NCBI GenBank assembly: GCA_021464415.1
Contig: CM038470.1
Location: 30,189,774-30,253,773 of the forward strand
DNA: 64,000 nt
From: Lonicera japonica
Lineage: Eukaryota; Streptophyta; Magnoliopsida; Dipsacales; Caprifoliaceae
Direction: 5' to 3'
Notes under the pieces: generated by a model
Told to the model about the DNA's origin: nothing
Seen by the model: only the letters and a program-made list of their open reading frames with translations
The model's database searches: none
Part shown: positions 22,391 through 33,893 of the stretch, one piece after another
How positions within the stretch are numbered: position 1 is the stretch's first letter
Layout: every line of letters starts with the position of its first letter
Made by a program: the position numbers and the translations under genes

Positions 22391-24054
22391 ATATATATAT
22401 ATATACTTTTTAAGAGTTTTAAAGGTTCCAGAGGTAAAAGTATGTAACTCCTAAAAATCGAAAAATTACTATTTGGGTAAATTATGTGAATTAATGTAAA
22501 ATTGTTTTGACACGTGCAGGAAGCAGCAAGCCATGAAAACAGAAATCAACAAACATGAAAAGTATCCTTATATAGAAAACATATCATTAAAAGCGTACTA
22601 AAAGTAATAGCATTTACATATTCCTAAAAGCATGCATTGTTCACGAAATATCAATACTAGCATACATAAATATCTACACATGCATATTTCTGTGAAAAAA
22701 AGAAAAAGGAATTTTAGAAAGCATACTAGGGACCGGCAATGGATCTCGTGAGAGACCAGCTCCATGAAGAGCCAATGAACATCCGGGACCGGAGCAACCT
22801 GGGTCACGTCCTGGTATAGCACCGCATGGCCGCGATCCACACCGTCCTCACCATACTAGTCCAAACCCTACCAATCATCGTGATGAGGGCTACAACGTAT
22901 AACACTGTGCGCATCGGTGAATGTAACCTCCTCCTGGTCACCCTCCAAATGGTCTAACTGAACTGGATCCATATTGATGCTAAGAACAAAAGAGAGAAAG
23001 TCAAGAAAAACCTAAAACAGCAGAGCTTCCGCACTAGAGTAGGGAAAGAAAAAAGAGCTAGAGAGAAAGAGAAATGAGAGAATGAGGTGGAATGATATGT
23101 CGCGCGATAAATGCCTCTTTTGTCGCGCGACAAAAGCAATCCCACCAAAGTGTTTTTCCTAATTTTTTTACCTTTTTCTCATTTTATCTCCTACAGAGGC
23201 ACTTCTAAAATAGTTTTTCTTGACCTTTATACAAAAGCACACTCAAGATAAGATCGAAAGCAAGATTCCAAGTCATTTCTTCAAATCGCAAAAGCAACCT
23301 ATCTGCGAAGGAATCTCTGGTCCCTGTGGAAGACTGAAAACCACCAATGAGAAAATATCAGAATAAGACGGGAATAGAAAAAATTGAAAGAGTAAAAAAG
23401 AGAAAAATCCCGCATGAGTGCCAGGAGCGAGCGAGAGAAACATAAATGTATATAGTGGTTTGGAGAGTCACATCAAGAGTGACAGCTACGCTAAACCGGC
23501 TCAAGGCTTCGTCTTAAGTGAGTAAGGCTCCTGATCACGCCAAACGGGAAAAGAAGCTCCCGGCCAAAAAATAGAAAAAACAGGAAAATCTTCCCCGAGC
23601 GTGGGAGAAATAAGGATATCAAAAAACAAAAAACGATGTGGGCTCACAACTTCCTCAAAATAACAGATAATGTCCAAAGATCATATATTCCTTTCGAATA
23701 AATTTTCTTTTCAGTACGATAAAGAAGGAACAACTTGAAAGCAAGCATAAGATTGAAACATCATTACGCACGAACTACAAGAGTCAAGAAAAACCATTAT
23801 GAAAATGCCTCTTTTAGGATAAAATGACTTCAAAAGAAAAAGTTTTCAACAAAATTCCCTGAAAATGGATAACTTTCAGTAAAACAACCTCCAATGAGCT
23901 CTTCTTTTCCTCAAAGAACTCTTTCTTTATAGCTTCTCATCACATGATTGAAGTTACTACTACAGAGAACATGATTCCTTAGCAGATCACACAAACCCTC
24001 TTATAAAGTAATGAAAGTCCTCCCCGGGGGCAATAATCAACCTTTTCTTTTACA
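22391..24054. other. Untranslated 3' region of a Tat-like gypsy element, no gene
   Basis: No sustained frame. 22700-22960 is richer in GC and looks once-coding on the plus strand (a frame from ATG at 22739, broken by TAG), but I do not recognise it. At 23098-23128 the palindromic phrases GTCGCGCGATAAA and TTGTCGCGCGACAAA occur; they recur in the LTR downstream. I assign the stretch to the LTR element by position and these shared phrases. Confidence 0.4.
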
Positions 24055-24400
24055 GGTACAAAGCCCTCCCAGAGAGGCAGTGGAGTAAAGAAAATCCTCC
24101 CAGATAGGTAGTGGAGTAAAGAAAGTCCTCCCAGATAGGCAGTGGAGCACACAAAGTCCTCCCAAAGAGGCAGTGGAGCAAAGAAAGTCCTCCCAGATAG
24201 GCAGTGGAGCACACAAAGTCCTCCCAGAGAGGCAGTGGAGCAAAGAAAGTCCTCTGAGCAAAGAAAATCCTCCCAGAAAGACAGTGTAGCAAAGAAAGTC
24301 CTCCTAGAGAGGCAGTGAATGGAGCACACAAAGTCATCCTAGAGAGGCAGTGGAGCAAAATAATTCCTCCCAGAGAGGCAATGGAGCCTCTTTGGAGGCA
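24055..24400. repeat. 31-bp minisatellite (about 11 copies)
   Basis: The unit AAGTCCTCCCAGAGAGGCAG plus TGGAGCAAAG or TGGAGCACAC recurs at an exact 31-bp spacing (GCAGTGGAG near 24078, 24109, 24140, 24171, 24202, 24233), then less regularly to about 24400. It gives long spurious minus-strand frames. Variable tandem repeats just before the 3' LTR are typical of Tat/Ogre gypsy elements, and the LTR starts 185 bp further on. Confidence 0.9.
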
Positions 24401-24585
24401 GTGTAAGTCCTTTTTACAGGCACAAGCCCTTTTCGGAGGCAAACCAATCACAAAAGCCCTCTTCAGAGGCACTCACAAACACCTCTACATGCATGCACTC
24501 TCTTAGATTTCTTGCATGAGTCATATATCATTGTCTCTTCCAGTCACCTCAATTCCTTGCAAGCAAAGAGCTTGAGTGGAGAGTC

Positions 24586-26012
24586 TGTAGACACCCCAAT
24601 CTGTGACCCCCGCAAGAACCCTAAAACTATCGAAAAACACCTTTTGTGAGTTCGAGACTCACTCACACACTAGAAACTGCTCCGGGAAGTTTGTTGTCTA
24701 AACAAGCCTGTTTTTAGAAGGGTTTGCCGCACGACAAACCCCCATTTATCGCGCGATAATTTTTCTAAACATAAACCAACTACTATATGACACATCAGTT
24801 TATCAGAAACATCACTTCAGCCGTTTGTCGCGCAATATATGGCCATTTGTCACACAACATTTTTATATTCTTGGGGAATGTCACACGATAATCACTCATG
24901 AGCACTATAAATTGGCCAAACATCCCCAAGGGTTTAAAAACATCAATTTTACAGCTAAAAATCTCTATTATTCTTTCTGATTTTCTGATCATTGAAGTAT
25001 TATCAAATGCAATCTATAATTTTTGTCTAATTTCTGAGGAATTCTTTTATCCAATCTCGACACTGGACGTGTTATATTCTGGAGTTGAATTCTCAGAAAT
25101 ATTTGGAGAAGAAAAGCTGATATCTACCGGAAGTTTTCTTTGCCATTTTATATTTTATCTATTTCATTCTTATATATATATATTTGGGAAGGTAATTAAA
25201 ATCTCTTTAAGTAATAAAATTATATATATTTGTGTACTTGTTTTATCGTAATTATTCATAGATATAAACTTTTTATATCTGTTGTTCTGTTTACTTTTTA
25301 ATTGGATAAACTTATTGCCAAGTTACTGATAATTTATTGCATGTATTCAAAAAAAACTATTTTTCAAAACCCTAATAATAAATCATTTGTAAAACCAGAA
25401 AAAATAAGTATATTATCGTCCGAATAAAACCCCGTTTTCAAAACCTGGATCGATGAAACTTACTTACGAATTAAAACTCGGATATATCATGTCTTCCATA
25501 TAAACTGTGATATATATATGATACACTATCCTCAAAAGTTTATTTCCATATCAAATCAATTTCGACAAGATCCGATCTTTTCTCAAAAGATAACCAAAAC
25601 TAAGATAAACCGACATTATTATCTGAAGAAACAATACCATAATGTCCTTATAAATTCAAAACATGTGAATTTTGTCATTAGTATTTTACTTTCAACAAAA
25701 CCACAAAGCATCGGATCATGGAATATAAAATTTTCATCCATTTCCCCGTTTTTCCTAAAATCAGGTTTCTTTGTAAATTATTTTCGGAAAGTAGTAGACC
25801 GCTAGTAAAAGTATCCAAGTTTTTCAACATAGAATAAACATATAAAGCCACTAGAGATTGAAAGGGTGGAATGTGTACTTAACACCTTCTCAAGTTGTAA
25901 TATAGTTCACGAACCCTATAAAATCCCAGTTTCGTAGACAAGCATGTAAGGATAAGGCTTGTCTATAGCCTTTCCCCTTATACAAACTTTTTGTCCGTTA
26001 TTTCGTAAAACA
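24586..26012 (+). repeat. Gypsy (Tat-like) LTR, about 1.4 kb
   Basis: Starts TGTAGACACCCCAATCTGTG, a common opening of plant Tat-type LTRs, and ends TTCGTAAAACA. It is preceded by purine-rich GAGCTTGAGTGGAGAGT, a possible polypurine tract, and followed at 26015 by TTGGCGACTCTG, a primer-site-like phrase normally just inside a 5' LTR. Having both fits an LTR left by recombination between tandem elements. It also contains decayed forms of the TGTCGCGCGACA palindrome (24755, 24826-24890). Confidence 0.6.
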
Positions 26013-26261
26013 TATTGGCGACTCTGAACGAATCCCTTTGCATTTAGAAATAGAAAATAGAAATGTACAAACCTGATTTATCACGATATAAAAACAAATA
26101 GGACAACAAAATCCCTTCCGATGTTCAACTAGAGGTTGAGACCCGGGGGCCGTATTTACGAATTCTCACAGATAGGCAAAGGTTAGATGAGTCTTAAACA
26201 AATGATGATAAGAGATGAAATCAAAAATTGGATAAACAATATTAGAAAATAATTTGGAGAA
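26013..26261 (+). mobile_element. Primer site and leader of a truncated Tat-like element
   Basis: TTGGCGACTCTG at 26015 is followed by about 150 bp of leader, including TTGAGACCCGGGGGCC. It then gives way to the unrelated 2.9-kb tandem duplication. No gag is present. Confidence 0.5.
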
Positions 26262-26758
26262 ACTAAACCTATCAGGTTCTTTACGATCATGAAGAAGATA
26301 TCTCATATCAACAATTTTTGGATAACAATTTCTAAAGTTACAGGGTTATAATCAAATATCTGAAGTTGAATTTATAGGAGAATGAACATATACCTCGAGG
26401 TTAATCTAGAAAGAGTCATCTGATGGCATAATAGTATCATCAAGATGAGTACTGTAGTTTCAAAGGCGCACAACATTATCATCATTTTCCTTCTTATAAT
26501 AGTACTTTAATTTTAATACTTCTTATTGAAACACTTTTGCAACCTAATAAATTGACGAAGTATAATATTTTTCCCTGAGATTTGCTATATTGATTATCTG
26601 AAAAAGGAACATGACTACTTATTTGATACATCCCAAGGCTGTTACTTCAAAAAAATTAATTATCAATTACTTTCTCCGCTTCATTATAGTAGTAGCACAT
26701 TTAGACTTCTTATTGAAACAATAATTTTAACCTAATGAATTTTCAAATTGTAATATAC

Positions 26759-28143
26759 TAGGGTATGCTCGTGCCATCCGGCACGGTGCAATAAACAAAA
26801 AGTATAAAAATAATTTGAATAAACGTACTATTGTAATTAAAATAAGAAAATTTTGATTTGTGATATTATCTATTATAACATTATCAATGTTCATAACTGT
26901 AATTTTGATCCCTCCCATATTTATTTATTTATTTTGAATTTATCACTGGAATCATTAAATTTGGATGCATTGGACAGACTTACACGTAGAATAATTGAAT
27001 TATTTCGAACTTTATCATGGAACAAAAATTTGAAGATGTGGGTTTAAAATTAAAGGAAATTATGTTATATTTAGTTGTACCATGAAAATTGATTCCGTTA
27101 AAACCATTATGAAATATTACCGATTTCTTAAAAAAAATAAAAAATCAAACATTACTAAAGATGAAAATAAATAAAACCTTGAGTACCTTAAATAACAATG
27201 TTTCTTTAAATTAATTATGTTATTGGAAAAGTAATACAGTTAAATTCATTTTTTAATGAAGATTTTTTTTTCTTATTCCTAACAAAAAACTAAATAAGAG
27301 TTTTATTTAAAAAAATACATTTAAAATAAACAAAAATCAGATATTGAAAAATTGCAAATAATATGACCCACATTTTTCATCATTCACAATTTCACATGAT
27401 AAATATTTTATTACTTTTTATTTCATCTTTTCAAAAACTAATTTAGGTTATACTCTTACACTTCCAAAAGTGACTAACTTAAATTAATTTAATATTGCTA
27501 TTATAATTTCATATAATAAGATACTAATTTTTTCATTACAACAAATATTTGAAGAAAAAAGTTGAAGGTCTATGATCTCTATACAAAAAAAAAATACCCA
27601 TGTTTAAAACATAGTCAAAAATTTTAGTTAAATTTGGGTTTTTTAGTCCAAGTGGGACTCTCCATTTGAATATTCAAAAATATTTATATTAAACTAATTA
27701 TATGTAATTCTTATTAGGTTTTTATTAATTTTATTTATAAGTTATTTTATAGTTGTAATGTATCTTGTTTTATAGATACCAATTAGGAGGTTTTAAATAT
27801 ATATATATTTTATTAAATTTCAATATTTGGTGTGAAGGTTATTAATTTTTTAAAATTTAAAAAAAAATAAGAGAGAGAGAGAGAGAGAGTTAATGTGATT
27901 GAGTGTATTTGATAGTGTCTGATAATATGTATGGTTGTGTGTATGCTTCTTTATCTGAAGGCAGAGATTGTGTGAAAATATAAAAACCTATGATGTGAAT
28001 TAGTTGACGAAGATAAACCACATCGTGTAGTTAAAATAAAAGACAACTCTATAAAATTTCATTTAGAACATTGATTGAGTAGATTTATTAAGTGTACTTT
28101 GGTAAAAAAAAAAAAAAAAGGAAGCCTTTCCTTATTATATAGA
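26759..28143 (-). mobile_element. Helitron A (non-autonomous, 1.39 kb)
   Basis: On the minus strand it begins TCTATATAATAAGG (28143 downward) after an A. It ends with a hairpin (CGTGCC-loop-GGCACG, 26771-26786), eight bases, then CTAG (26759-26762) before a T. TC at the start, hairpin plus CTRR at the end and insertion between A and T, without terminal repeats or target duplication, are the Helitron hallmarks. No Rep/helicase is encoded. It contains GA-repeat and A-rich tracts (27870-27892, 28106-28120). Confidence 0.75.
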
Positions 28144-28719
28144 TCTACTACATAAAATTAGTTGGATTGAAATCTAAAAAAAATAAAAAAAAAATAAGAC
28201 TATTAATTTAAGATATCTCAAGAAAATATACAGATAGCAAAGTTGCTACAAACTCAGGTTTACTAGCCACGAGCGAGGTAAAATAAGCATAAGCTAGCAA
28301 TTTATGGCAAAAAGAGGAAAAGCATATGCATACTATGTACAAGATGCAAAGAATCATGGTGGAGAATTGCATAAAACATATCTGGTGAACTTTTCAAAAA
28401 GTATGAATGTGAAATAGAGAAGTTCGATTATGAAATAATACAGATTAAAAAAGTCTTTTTGTTATTTGTCCTATCCCACAAAACACTGACATTCGAGAAG
28501 ACATGTACCAAACATGAAAGGAATTTATTACTCCCCCACCCGCGTACCCGCACATCTAGCAAACTAAACATTGCCTAACATTAAAAAAATAAATCCACAA
28601 AAATCAGCACAAATCCACATAAACCCTAATTTGGAATTAAATATATACATGTATAAATCTTCCAAAAGGTGCTTTTCCAAAGTCAGAAACCAGGAAATGG
28701 ATTACCAGAAGTAAAGCAA

Positions 28720-28961
28720 GGGTGTGTTTGATAACATAACAAAAAAAAAAAATAGTTAGATTTTTTTTGAGAAGTATATAGAGAAATATCTTCTTACTTT
28801 ATTAATTTTTTCACAAAAAATTATGAAAAATGTAAGACATTTATTTGTAAAATAAACATGAGATGGACATTTACTCATGACATGACTCAATTTATTTTTT
28901 AACTTCTTACCTAAATCAAGTATTTTTATTTTTCTTTTCCATATTGTTATCAAACAGAGCC
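28720..28961. mobile_element. Tourist-like MITE in unit A only (242 bp)
   Basis: The termini GGGTGTGTTTGATAACA and TTGTTATCAAACAGAGCC form an 18-bp imperfect inverted repeat, flanked by CAA/TAA. The other copies (31945-31965 and 830-850) are uninterrupted at this point, so the empty site is visible. The 3-bp TAA-type target and TIR fit PIF/Harbinger Tourist MITEs. Confidence 0.8.
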
Positions 28962-29161
28962 TAAATTGCACCCTTTTTTTTTTTTGCATGCTCCTCACTT
29001 TTCAATCCATCGATCTTTTGGATGGACCAAGCTCCAAACCTTTCAGGTCCGTGGTGACCGGTGAAGTCACGATTGGGACGAAGGGGGATTAAAATTAGCA
29101 CTCTCATAATTAAAAAAAATAAAAATAAAATTGGCAGCAATTAAAAATAGGCAAATTTTAT

Positions 29162-29389
29162 TTATAAGATTGGACTAAACCTGTCAGGTTCATTACAATC
29201 ATGAAGAAGATATCTCTTATCAACAATTTTTTTATTCAAGACAGCAATTTCTAAAGTTACAGGGTTAGAATCAATATTTGAAGTTGAATTTATAGGAGAA
29301 GGAACATATACCTCGAGGTTAATCTCGAAAGAGTCATCTGATGGCATGATAGTATCATCAAAAGCAGTATTGTAGTTTGAAAGGCGCAC
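29162..29389 (-). CDS. Possible coding fragment, unidentified
   Basis: An open 75-codon frame with non-repetitive composition (starts MRLSNYNTAFDD, ends NEPDRFSPIL). The matching part of unit A (about 26270-26480) is broken by stops and indels in this frame. It could be a captured exon or an old retroelement piece. I do not recognise the protein, and no signal or membrane segment is visible. Confidence 0.2.
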   Translation of the reverse strand: MRLSNYNTAFDDTIMPSDDSFEINLEVYVPSPINSTSNIDSNPVTLEIAVLNKKIVDKRYLLHDCNEPDRFSPIL

Positions 29390-29684
29390 AACATTATCAT
29401 CTTTTTCCTTCTTATAGTAGTCTCACTTTAATTTTAATACTTCTTATTGAAACACTTTTGCAACCTAATAAATTGACAAAGTATAATATTTTTCCTTGAG
29501 ATTTGCTATATTGATTGTCTCAAAAAGGAACATGACTACTTATTTGAGACATCCCAAAGATGTTACTTCAAAAAAATTAATTATCAATTACTCTATCTGC
29601 TTCATTATAGTAGTAGCACATTAACTTTTAGACTTCTTATTGAAACAATAATTTTAACCTAATGAATTGTCAAATTGTAATATA

Positions 29685-31108
29685 CTAGGGTATGCTCGTG
29701 CCATTCGGCACGGTGCAATGAACAAAAAGTATAAGAAAGAATTTGAATACACGTACTATTGCAATTAAAATAAGAAAATTTTGATTTGTGATATTATCTA
29801 ATATAACATTTTTTTTAAGAAATTATCTATTATAACAATATCAATGTTCATAACTATAATTTTAATCCCTTCCATATTTATTTATTTATTTTGAATTTAT
29901 CACTGGAATCATTAAATTTGGATGCATTTGACAGACTTACATGTAGAATAATTGAATTATTTCAAACTTTATCATGGAACAAAAACCTGAAGATGTGGGT
30001 TTAAAATTAAAGGAAATTATGTTATATTTAGTTGTACCATGAAAATTGATTTCGTTAAAGCCATTATGAAATATTACCAATTTCTTAAAAAAAATAAAAA
30101 ATAAAACATTACTAAAGATGAAAACAAATAAAACCTTGAGTACCTTAAATAACAACTTCTCTTTAAATTAATTATGTTATTGGAATAATAATACAGTTTA
30201 ATTCATTTTTTAATGAAGATTTTTTTTCTTATTCTTAACAAAATACTAAATAAGAGTTTTATTTAAAAAATACATTTGAAATAAAAAAAAATCAAATATT
30301 GAAAAACTGCAAATAATATGACCCACATTTTTCATCATACCCATCATTCACAATTTCACATGATAGATATTTTATTACTTTTTATTTCATCTTTTCAAAA
30401 ACTAATTTAGGTTATACTCTTACACTTCCAAAAGTGACTAAAATTAGTTTAATATTGCTATTATAATTTCATATAATAAGATACTAATTCTTTCATTACA
30501 ACAAATATTTGAAGAAAAAAGTTGAAGGTCTATGATCTCTATACAAATATATATATATATATATATATATACCCATGTTTAAAACATAGTCAAAGGTTTT
30601 AGTTAAATTTGGGTTTTTAGTCCAAGTGGGACTCTCCATTTGAATATTCAAAACTATTTATATTAAACTAATTATATGTAATTCTTATTAGGTTTTTATT
30701 AATTTTATTTATACGTTATTTTATAGTTGTAATGGATCTCATTTTATAGATACCAATTAGAAGGTTTTAAATATATATTTTTTTATTAAGTTTCAATATG
30801 TGGTGTAAAGGTTATTAAATTTTAAAATCTTTAAAAAAATAAGAGAGAGAAAGTTAACGTGATTGAGTGTATTTGATAGTGGATGATAATGTGTATGGTT
30901 GTGTGTATGCTTCTTTATCTAAAGGTGAAGATTGTGTAAAAATACAAAAACCTATGATGTGAATTAGTTGATGAAGATAAACCACATCGCGTGATTAAAA
31001 TAAAAGACAACTTTATAAAATTTCATCTAGAACATTGATCGAGTAGATTTATTAAGTGTACTTTGGTAAAAAAAAAAAAAAAAAAAAAAACTTTCCTTAT
31101 TTTATAGA
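29685..31108 (-). mobile_element. Helitron B (non-autonomous, 1.42 kb)
   Basis: Sister copy of Helitron A created by the tandem duplication, since the flanking DNA is also shared. It has a TCTATAAAATAAGG start at 31108, the same CGTGCC/GGCACG hairpin with loop ATTC (29697-29712), and CTAG at 29685-29688. Length differences come mainly from the TA and A runs. Confidence 0.75.
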
Positions 31109-31427
31109 TGTACTACATAAAATTTGTTAGATTGAAATCTCAAAAAAAAATTAAAAAAAAATAATAAAACTACGAATTTGAGACATCTCCAAAAAATATA
31201 TATGTATATTGTATAGCAAAGTTGCTACAAACTCAGATTTACTAGCCACGAGCGAGGTAAAATAAGCATAAGATAGCAATATGACAAAAAGAGGAAAAGC
31301 ATATGCATATGTATATGCGCAAGATGCAAAGAATCATGGTGGAGAATTGCATAAAACATATCAGGTGAACTTTTCAAAAACTATGAATGTGAAATAGAGA
31401 AGTTCGATTATGAAATAATAGAGATTA

Positions 31428-31798
31428 GGCTTGTTTGGTGGGTGTTTATTTTTCAAAATTTTAAAAAATCAACTTAAAATCAACTTTACTTTTACACTTC
31501 TCAAAATTTATTTCACTTTATTTTTTCGCTCTAAAAAACCTTTTAAAACACTATAATTTTAAATCCAAAATCAAAATTATATAAAAAATTTATATTTGAA
31601 ACCTACTCGTCGAGATTTATAAAATAAGATCCATTATGACTATTTTTTGAAAAAATTTATAAGATTTTTTAGTTGGCTGAAAAAAAACTCAAACAAAACT
31701 AAATTCACTTTTCAAAATACTTTCAAATTCTACCAAACACCATATTTTAAAAACTTAACTTCAAAATTCAACTCAAAACTTCAATCAAATATCACCGG
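31428..31798. mobile_element. MITE in unit B only (371 bp)
   Basis: Starts GGCTTGTTTGGTGGGTG and ends CAAATATCACCGG, between two copies of TTA. Unit A at 28441-28455 reads straight through (GATTAAAAAAGTC), which defines the empty site. The terminal repeats are imperfect. The TTA target and GGCTTGTTTGG start fit a decayed Tourist-like element. Confidence 0.7.
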
Positions 31799-32160
31799 TT
31801 AAAAAGTCTTTTTGTCCTATCCCCAAATCCATAAAAATCAGCACAAATCCACATAAAGCCTAATTTCAAATTAAATATGTACATGTATAAATCTTCCAAA
31901 AGGTGCTTTTCCAAACTCAGAAACCAGGAGACCAGTAAATGGATTACCAGAGGTAAAGTAAATTGCACCCTTTTTTTTGCCTGCTCCTCACTTTTCAATC
32001 CATCGATCTTTCGGATGGACCAAGCTCCAAACCTTTCAGGTCAGTGTGACTGGTGAAGTCATGATTGGGACGAAGGGGAATTAAAATTAGCACTATCATA
32101 AAAAAAAATAAAAAATTGGCAGCAATTAAAAATAGGCCAATTTTATTTATAAGATTGGAC

Positions 32161-32407
32161 TTTGGATGAAGTAGATGACTTGGCTTGTACATTATTTGAC
32201 CACGCATTTAAAGATGATTAAATTTCGGGTTGACAATGAGATTGTTCAACAACTCTCTCCTCTTTATCAAAATTTTTATCTATTACCATTGTTTCAAAAT
32301 TAAATACGAAAATCAATTTCAATTCATTAAATTAGGTTGAACTAAAATTAAGGCTGAATTTATAAAATCTAGGGATAATTTTTTAAAAATTAGGGCTAAA
32401 GTTCTTA
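32161..32407. other. Intergenic, nothing recognised
   Basis: AT-rich stretch between duplication unit B and a MITE. No frame or repeat is supported. Confidence 0.5.
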
Positions 32408-32635
32408 GGCCTCGTTTGATTCAGGTATTAGGATCAATGAGATTAATAATACCAGTATTAATAGTACTGGACTATTAATTCTCGTATTAATTGAATACTA
32501 ATACCCTGTTTGATTCATGCAGTATTAATACTGGGATATCTCATACTGATGTTAATACCATATTTGGTTATGTAACTCATATACGAGATTATATTTTGAA
32601 TTAACAAAAAAAAAAGAAAAAAAAAATTTAATAAA

Positions 32636-32669
<34 letters not shown>

Positions 32670-32826
32670 TAGTAGTAGTAGTAGTGGCATTTTTGAAAAT
32701 ATTATAATAGTAATGACATTTTTAAAAATATATGGTTCCTTTTTCTTAATCCTGGATAAACAATACCACATCGCCCGGTATTAAATTATACCATCCTATT
32801 TTTTAATATCCGAATCAAACGAGTCC
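32408..32826. mobile_element. Tourist-like MITE (419 bp)
   Basis: The termini GGCCTCGTTTGATTCAGGTA and the reverse complement of TATCCGAATCAAACGAGTCC pair over about 23 bp. The flanking target is TTA on both sides (32405-32407, 32827-32829). It contains (AAT)n and (TAG)n runs at about 32636-32683. It fits PIF/Harbinger MITEs. Confidence 0.85.
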
Positions 32827-33341
32827 TTAAAGTATTAAATGAAATATCAAACACCGAACAATAAGCAAATGATATCATTAAAGATCAAATAAATAATAAT
32901 ATAAAGTATCAAACAAGATCCCATATATTTTAAAAAGTTTACATATAATCTCAACACTATATATAATCGATACTATATTTAAAAGTACGAATAAATATAA
33001 GTATTTTTCTTTTCTTTTTTTATAAATAAATAAATATGCCCGTTGATTTTATAAAAGAGAATTTGGGGTAAGAAATAGCTTGAGAGGAAGGAGAAGAAGA
33101 ATAGAGAGAAGAGAACCTTTCATAAATTTCAGCATCACGAATAAGACCTCCCAGCTCCTTCAAATCCACTACAAAGACACAACTGGACCAATCATAAAAG
33201 AAAAAAGAAAAGGAGAAAAAGGATAACCGACTCAAATGACTCGGCACAATAAAAGATTATCGGCTCCTCAACAAAACAACGCCGCTGCCAACCTAGCAAC
33301 CAACTTATTCAAAACGACACCGCTAAACTTAATAACCAAAA
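32827..33341. other. TNL2 downstream region, unrelated to TNL1
   Basis: Follows the TNL2 stop. A minus-strand frame at 33020-33247 (about 75 codons, with LKELGGLIRDAEIYERF) has coding-like texture but no recognised domain. It may be a captured exon. Polypyrimidine tracts are frequent. Confidence 0.35.
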
Positions 33342-33893
33342 TTAACCTGCGGTGCGTTGAATTAACTCGCGGAACCTCCGTTTCAGCAGCATCTCCGATT
33401 TCCGAGCATATACCAGATGAATCCCAGATTGCTTCACCCTCAGAGGCTGATTTATTTCGAACGAAACCTCCATATCTGCTCCTTCTTCAATTGGGTATCC
33501 AAGATATTTGAATGGTATATGAGACACCCAAGAATGGGTGCCTGGACTCTGTGTGTGTGGGCCAAAACTTAATGGAAACTTATATCTCAGCTCAACACCA
33601 TTTGTTCTGTTCACGATAATGGCCTCAGGAGAATGAGTCATTACAGGTCCATCTTCCCTTTCCTCATAAACAATCCAAACAGTCATCCCAACAGGGTTTC
33701 TTCCCCCATATTCCCGTGTCATCACAAGAAATTTTCTTCCCCAAGGTTCCAGTGATTCATGTTTCATATAAAATGATTCCGATGGTAGTATACAAAATGA
33801 TATCGAAGACCCCGTGCTTTTGTACCTGAACCAATCTGGAATAGCACCCCTTGTAAGGTACATATCAGACGCTCGAGGCCATGCAGAGCATCC
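33342..33893 (-). CDS. TNL2 exon 5: C-JID and altered tail
   Basis: Begins GCSAWPRASDMYLTRG in frame with exon 4, then IPDWF, GSSISF, GMTVWIVYE, DGPVMT, EAIIVNRTNG, HSWVSHIP, YLGYPI, VKQSGIHLVY: a full C-JID, the beta-sandwich used by TNLs such as ROQ1 for effector contact. After HLVY the 19-residue tail (ARKSEMLLKRRF onward) has no likeness to TNL1, whose tail is acidic. A rearrangement close to 33400 probably replaced the original end. Confidence 0.85.
   Translation of the reverse strand, partial: GCSAWPRASDMYLTRGAIPDWFRYKSTGSSISFCILPSESFYMKHESLEPWGRKFLVMTREYGGRNPVGMTVWIVYEEREDGPVMTHSPEAIIVNRTNGVELRYKFPLSFGPHTQSPGTHSWVSHIPFKYLGYPIEEGADMEVSFEINQPLRVKQSGIHLVYARKSEMLLKRRFRELIQRTAG

Larger units (their letters stand above)
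26262..29172. repeat. 2.9-kb tandem duplication, unit A
   Basis: Starts at ACTAAACCTATCAGGTTC and ends at TTTATAAGATTGGAC. It aligns along its whole length with unit B, with scattered substitutions and small indels. It contains Helitron A (26759-28143) and a MITE absent from unit B (28720-28961). Its last part (about 28590-29070) is the TNL 3' flank sequence also seen near 0.7 kb. Its opening part carries stops where unit B is open. Confidence 0.9.
29173..32160. repeat. 2.9-kb tandem duplication, unit B
   Basis: Follows unit A directly: the TTTATAAGATTGGAC end of A is joined to CTAAACCTGTCAGGTTC, and B ends with the same TTTATAAGATTGGAC at about 32160. It contains Helitron B and a 371-bp MITE absent from A, and lacks the 28720 MITE of A. 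Microsatellite (TA)n at 30547-30570 and a longer A-run (31070-31090) distinguish it. Confidence 0.9.

Noticed and set aside
23979..24472. Long minus-strand repeat-protein frames (LLHCLSGRT repeats)
   Set aside because: They are read from the 31-bp minisatellite, where any unbroken unit gives open frames. There is no start context and no flanking coding sequence.
33236..33511. Plus-strand 91-codon frame
   Set aside because: It overlaps the TNL2 C-JID exon on the opposite strand and shows no domain of its own.
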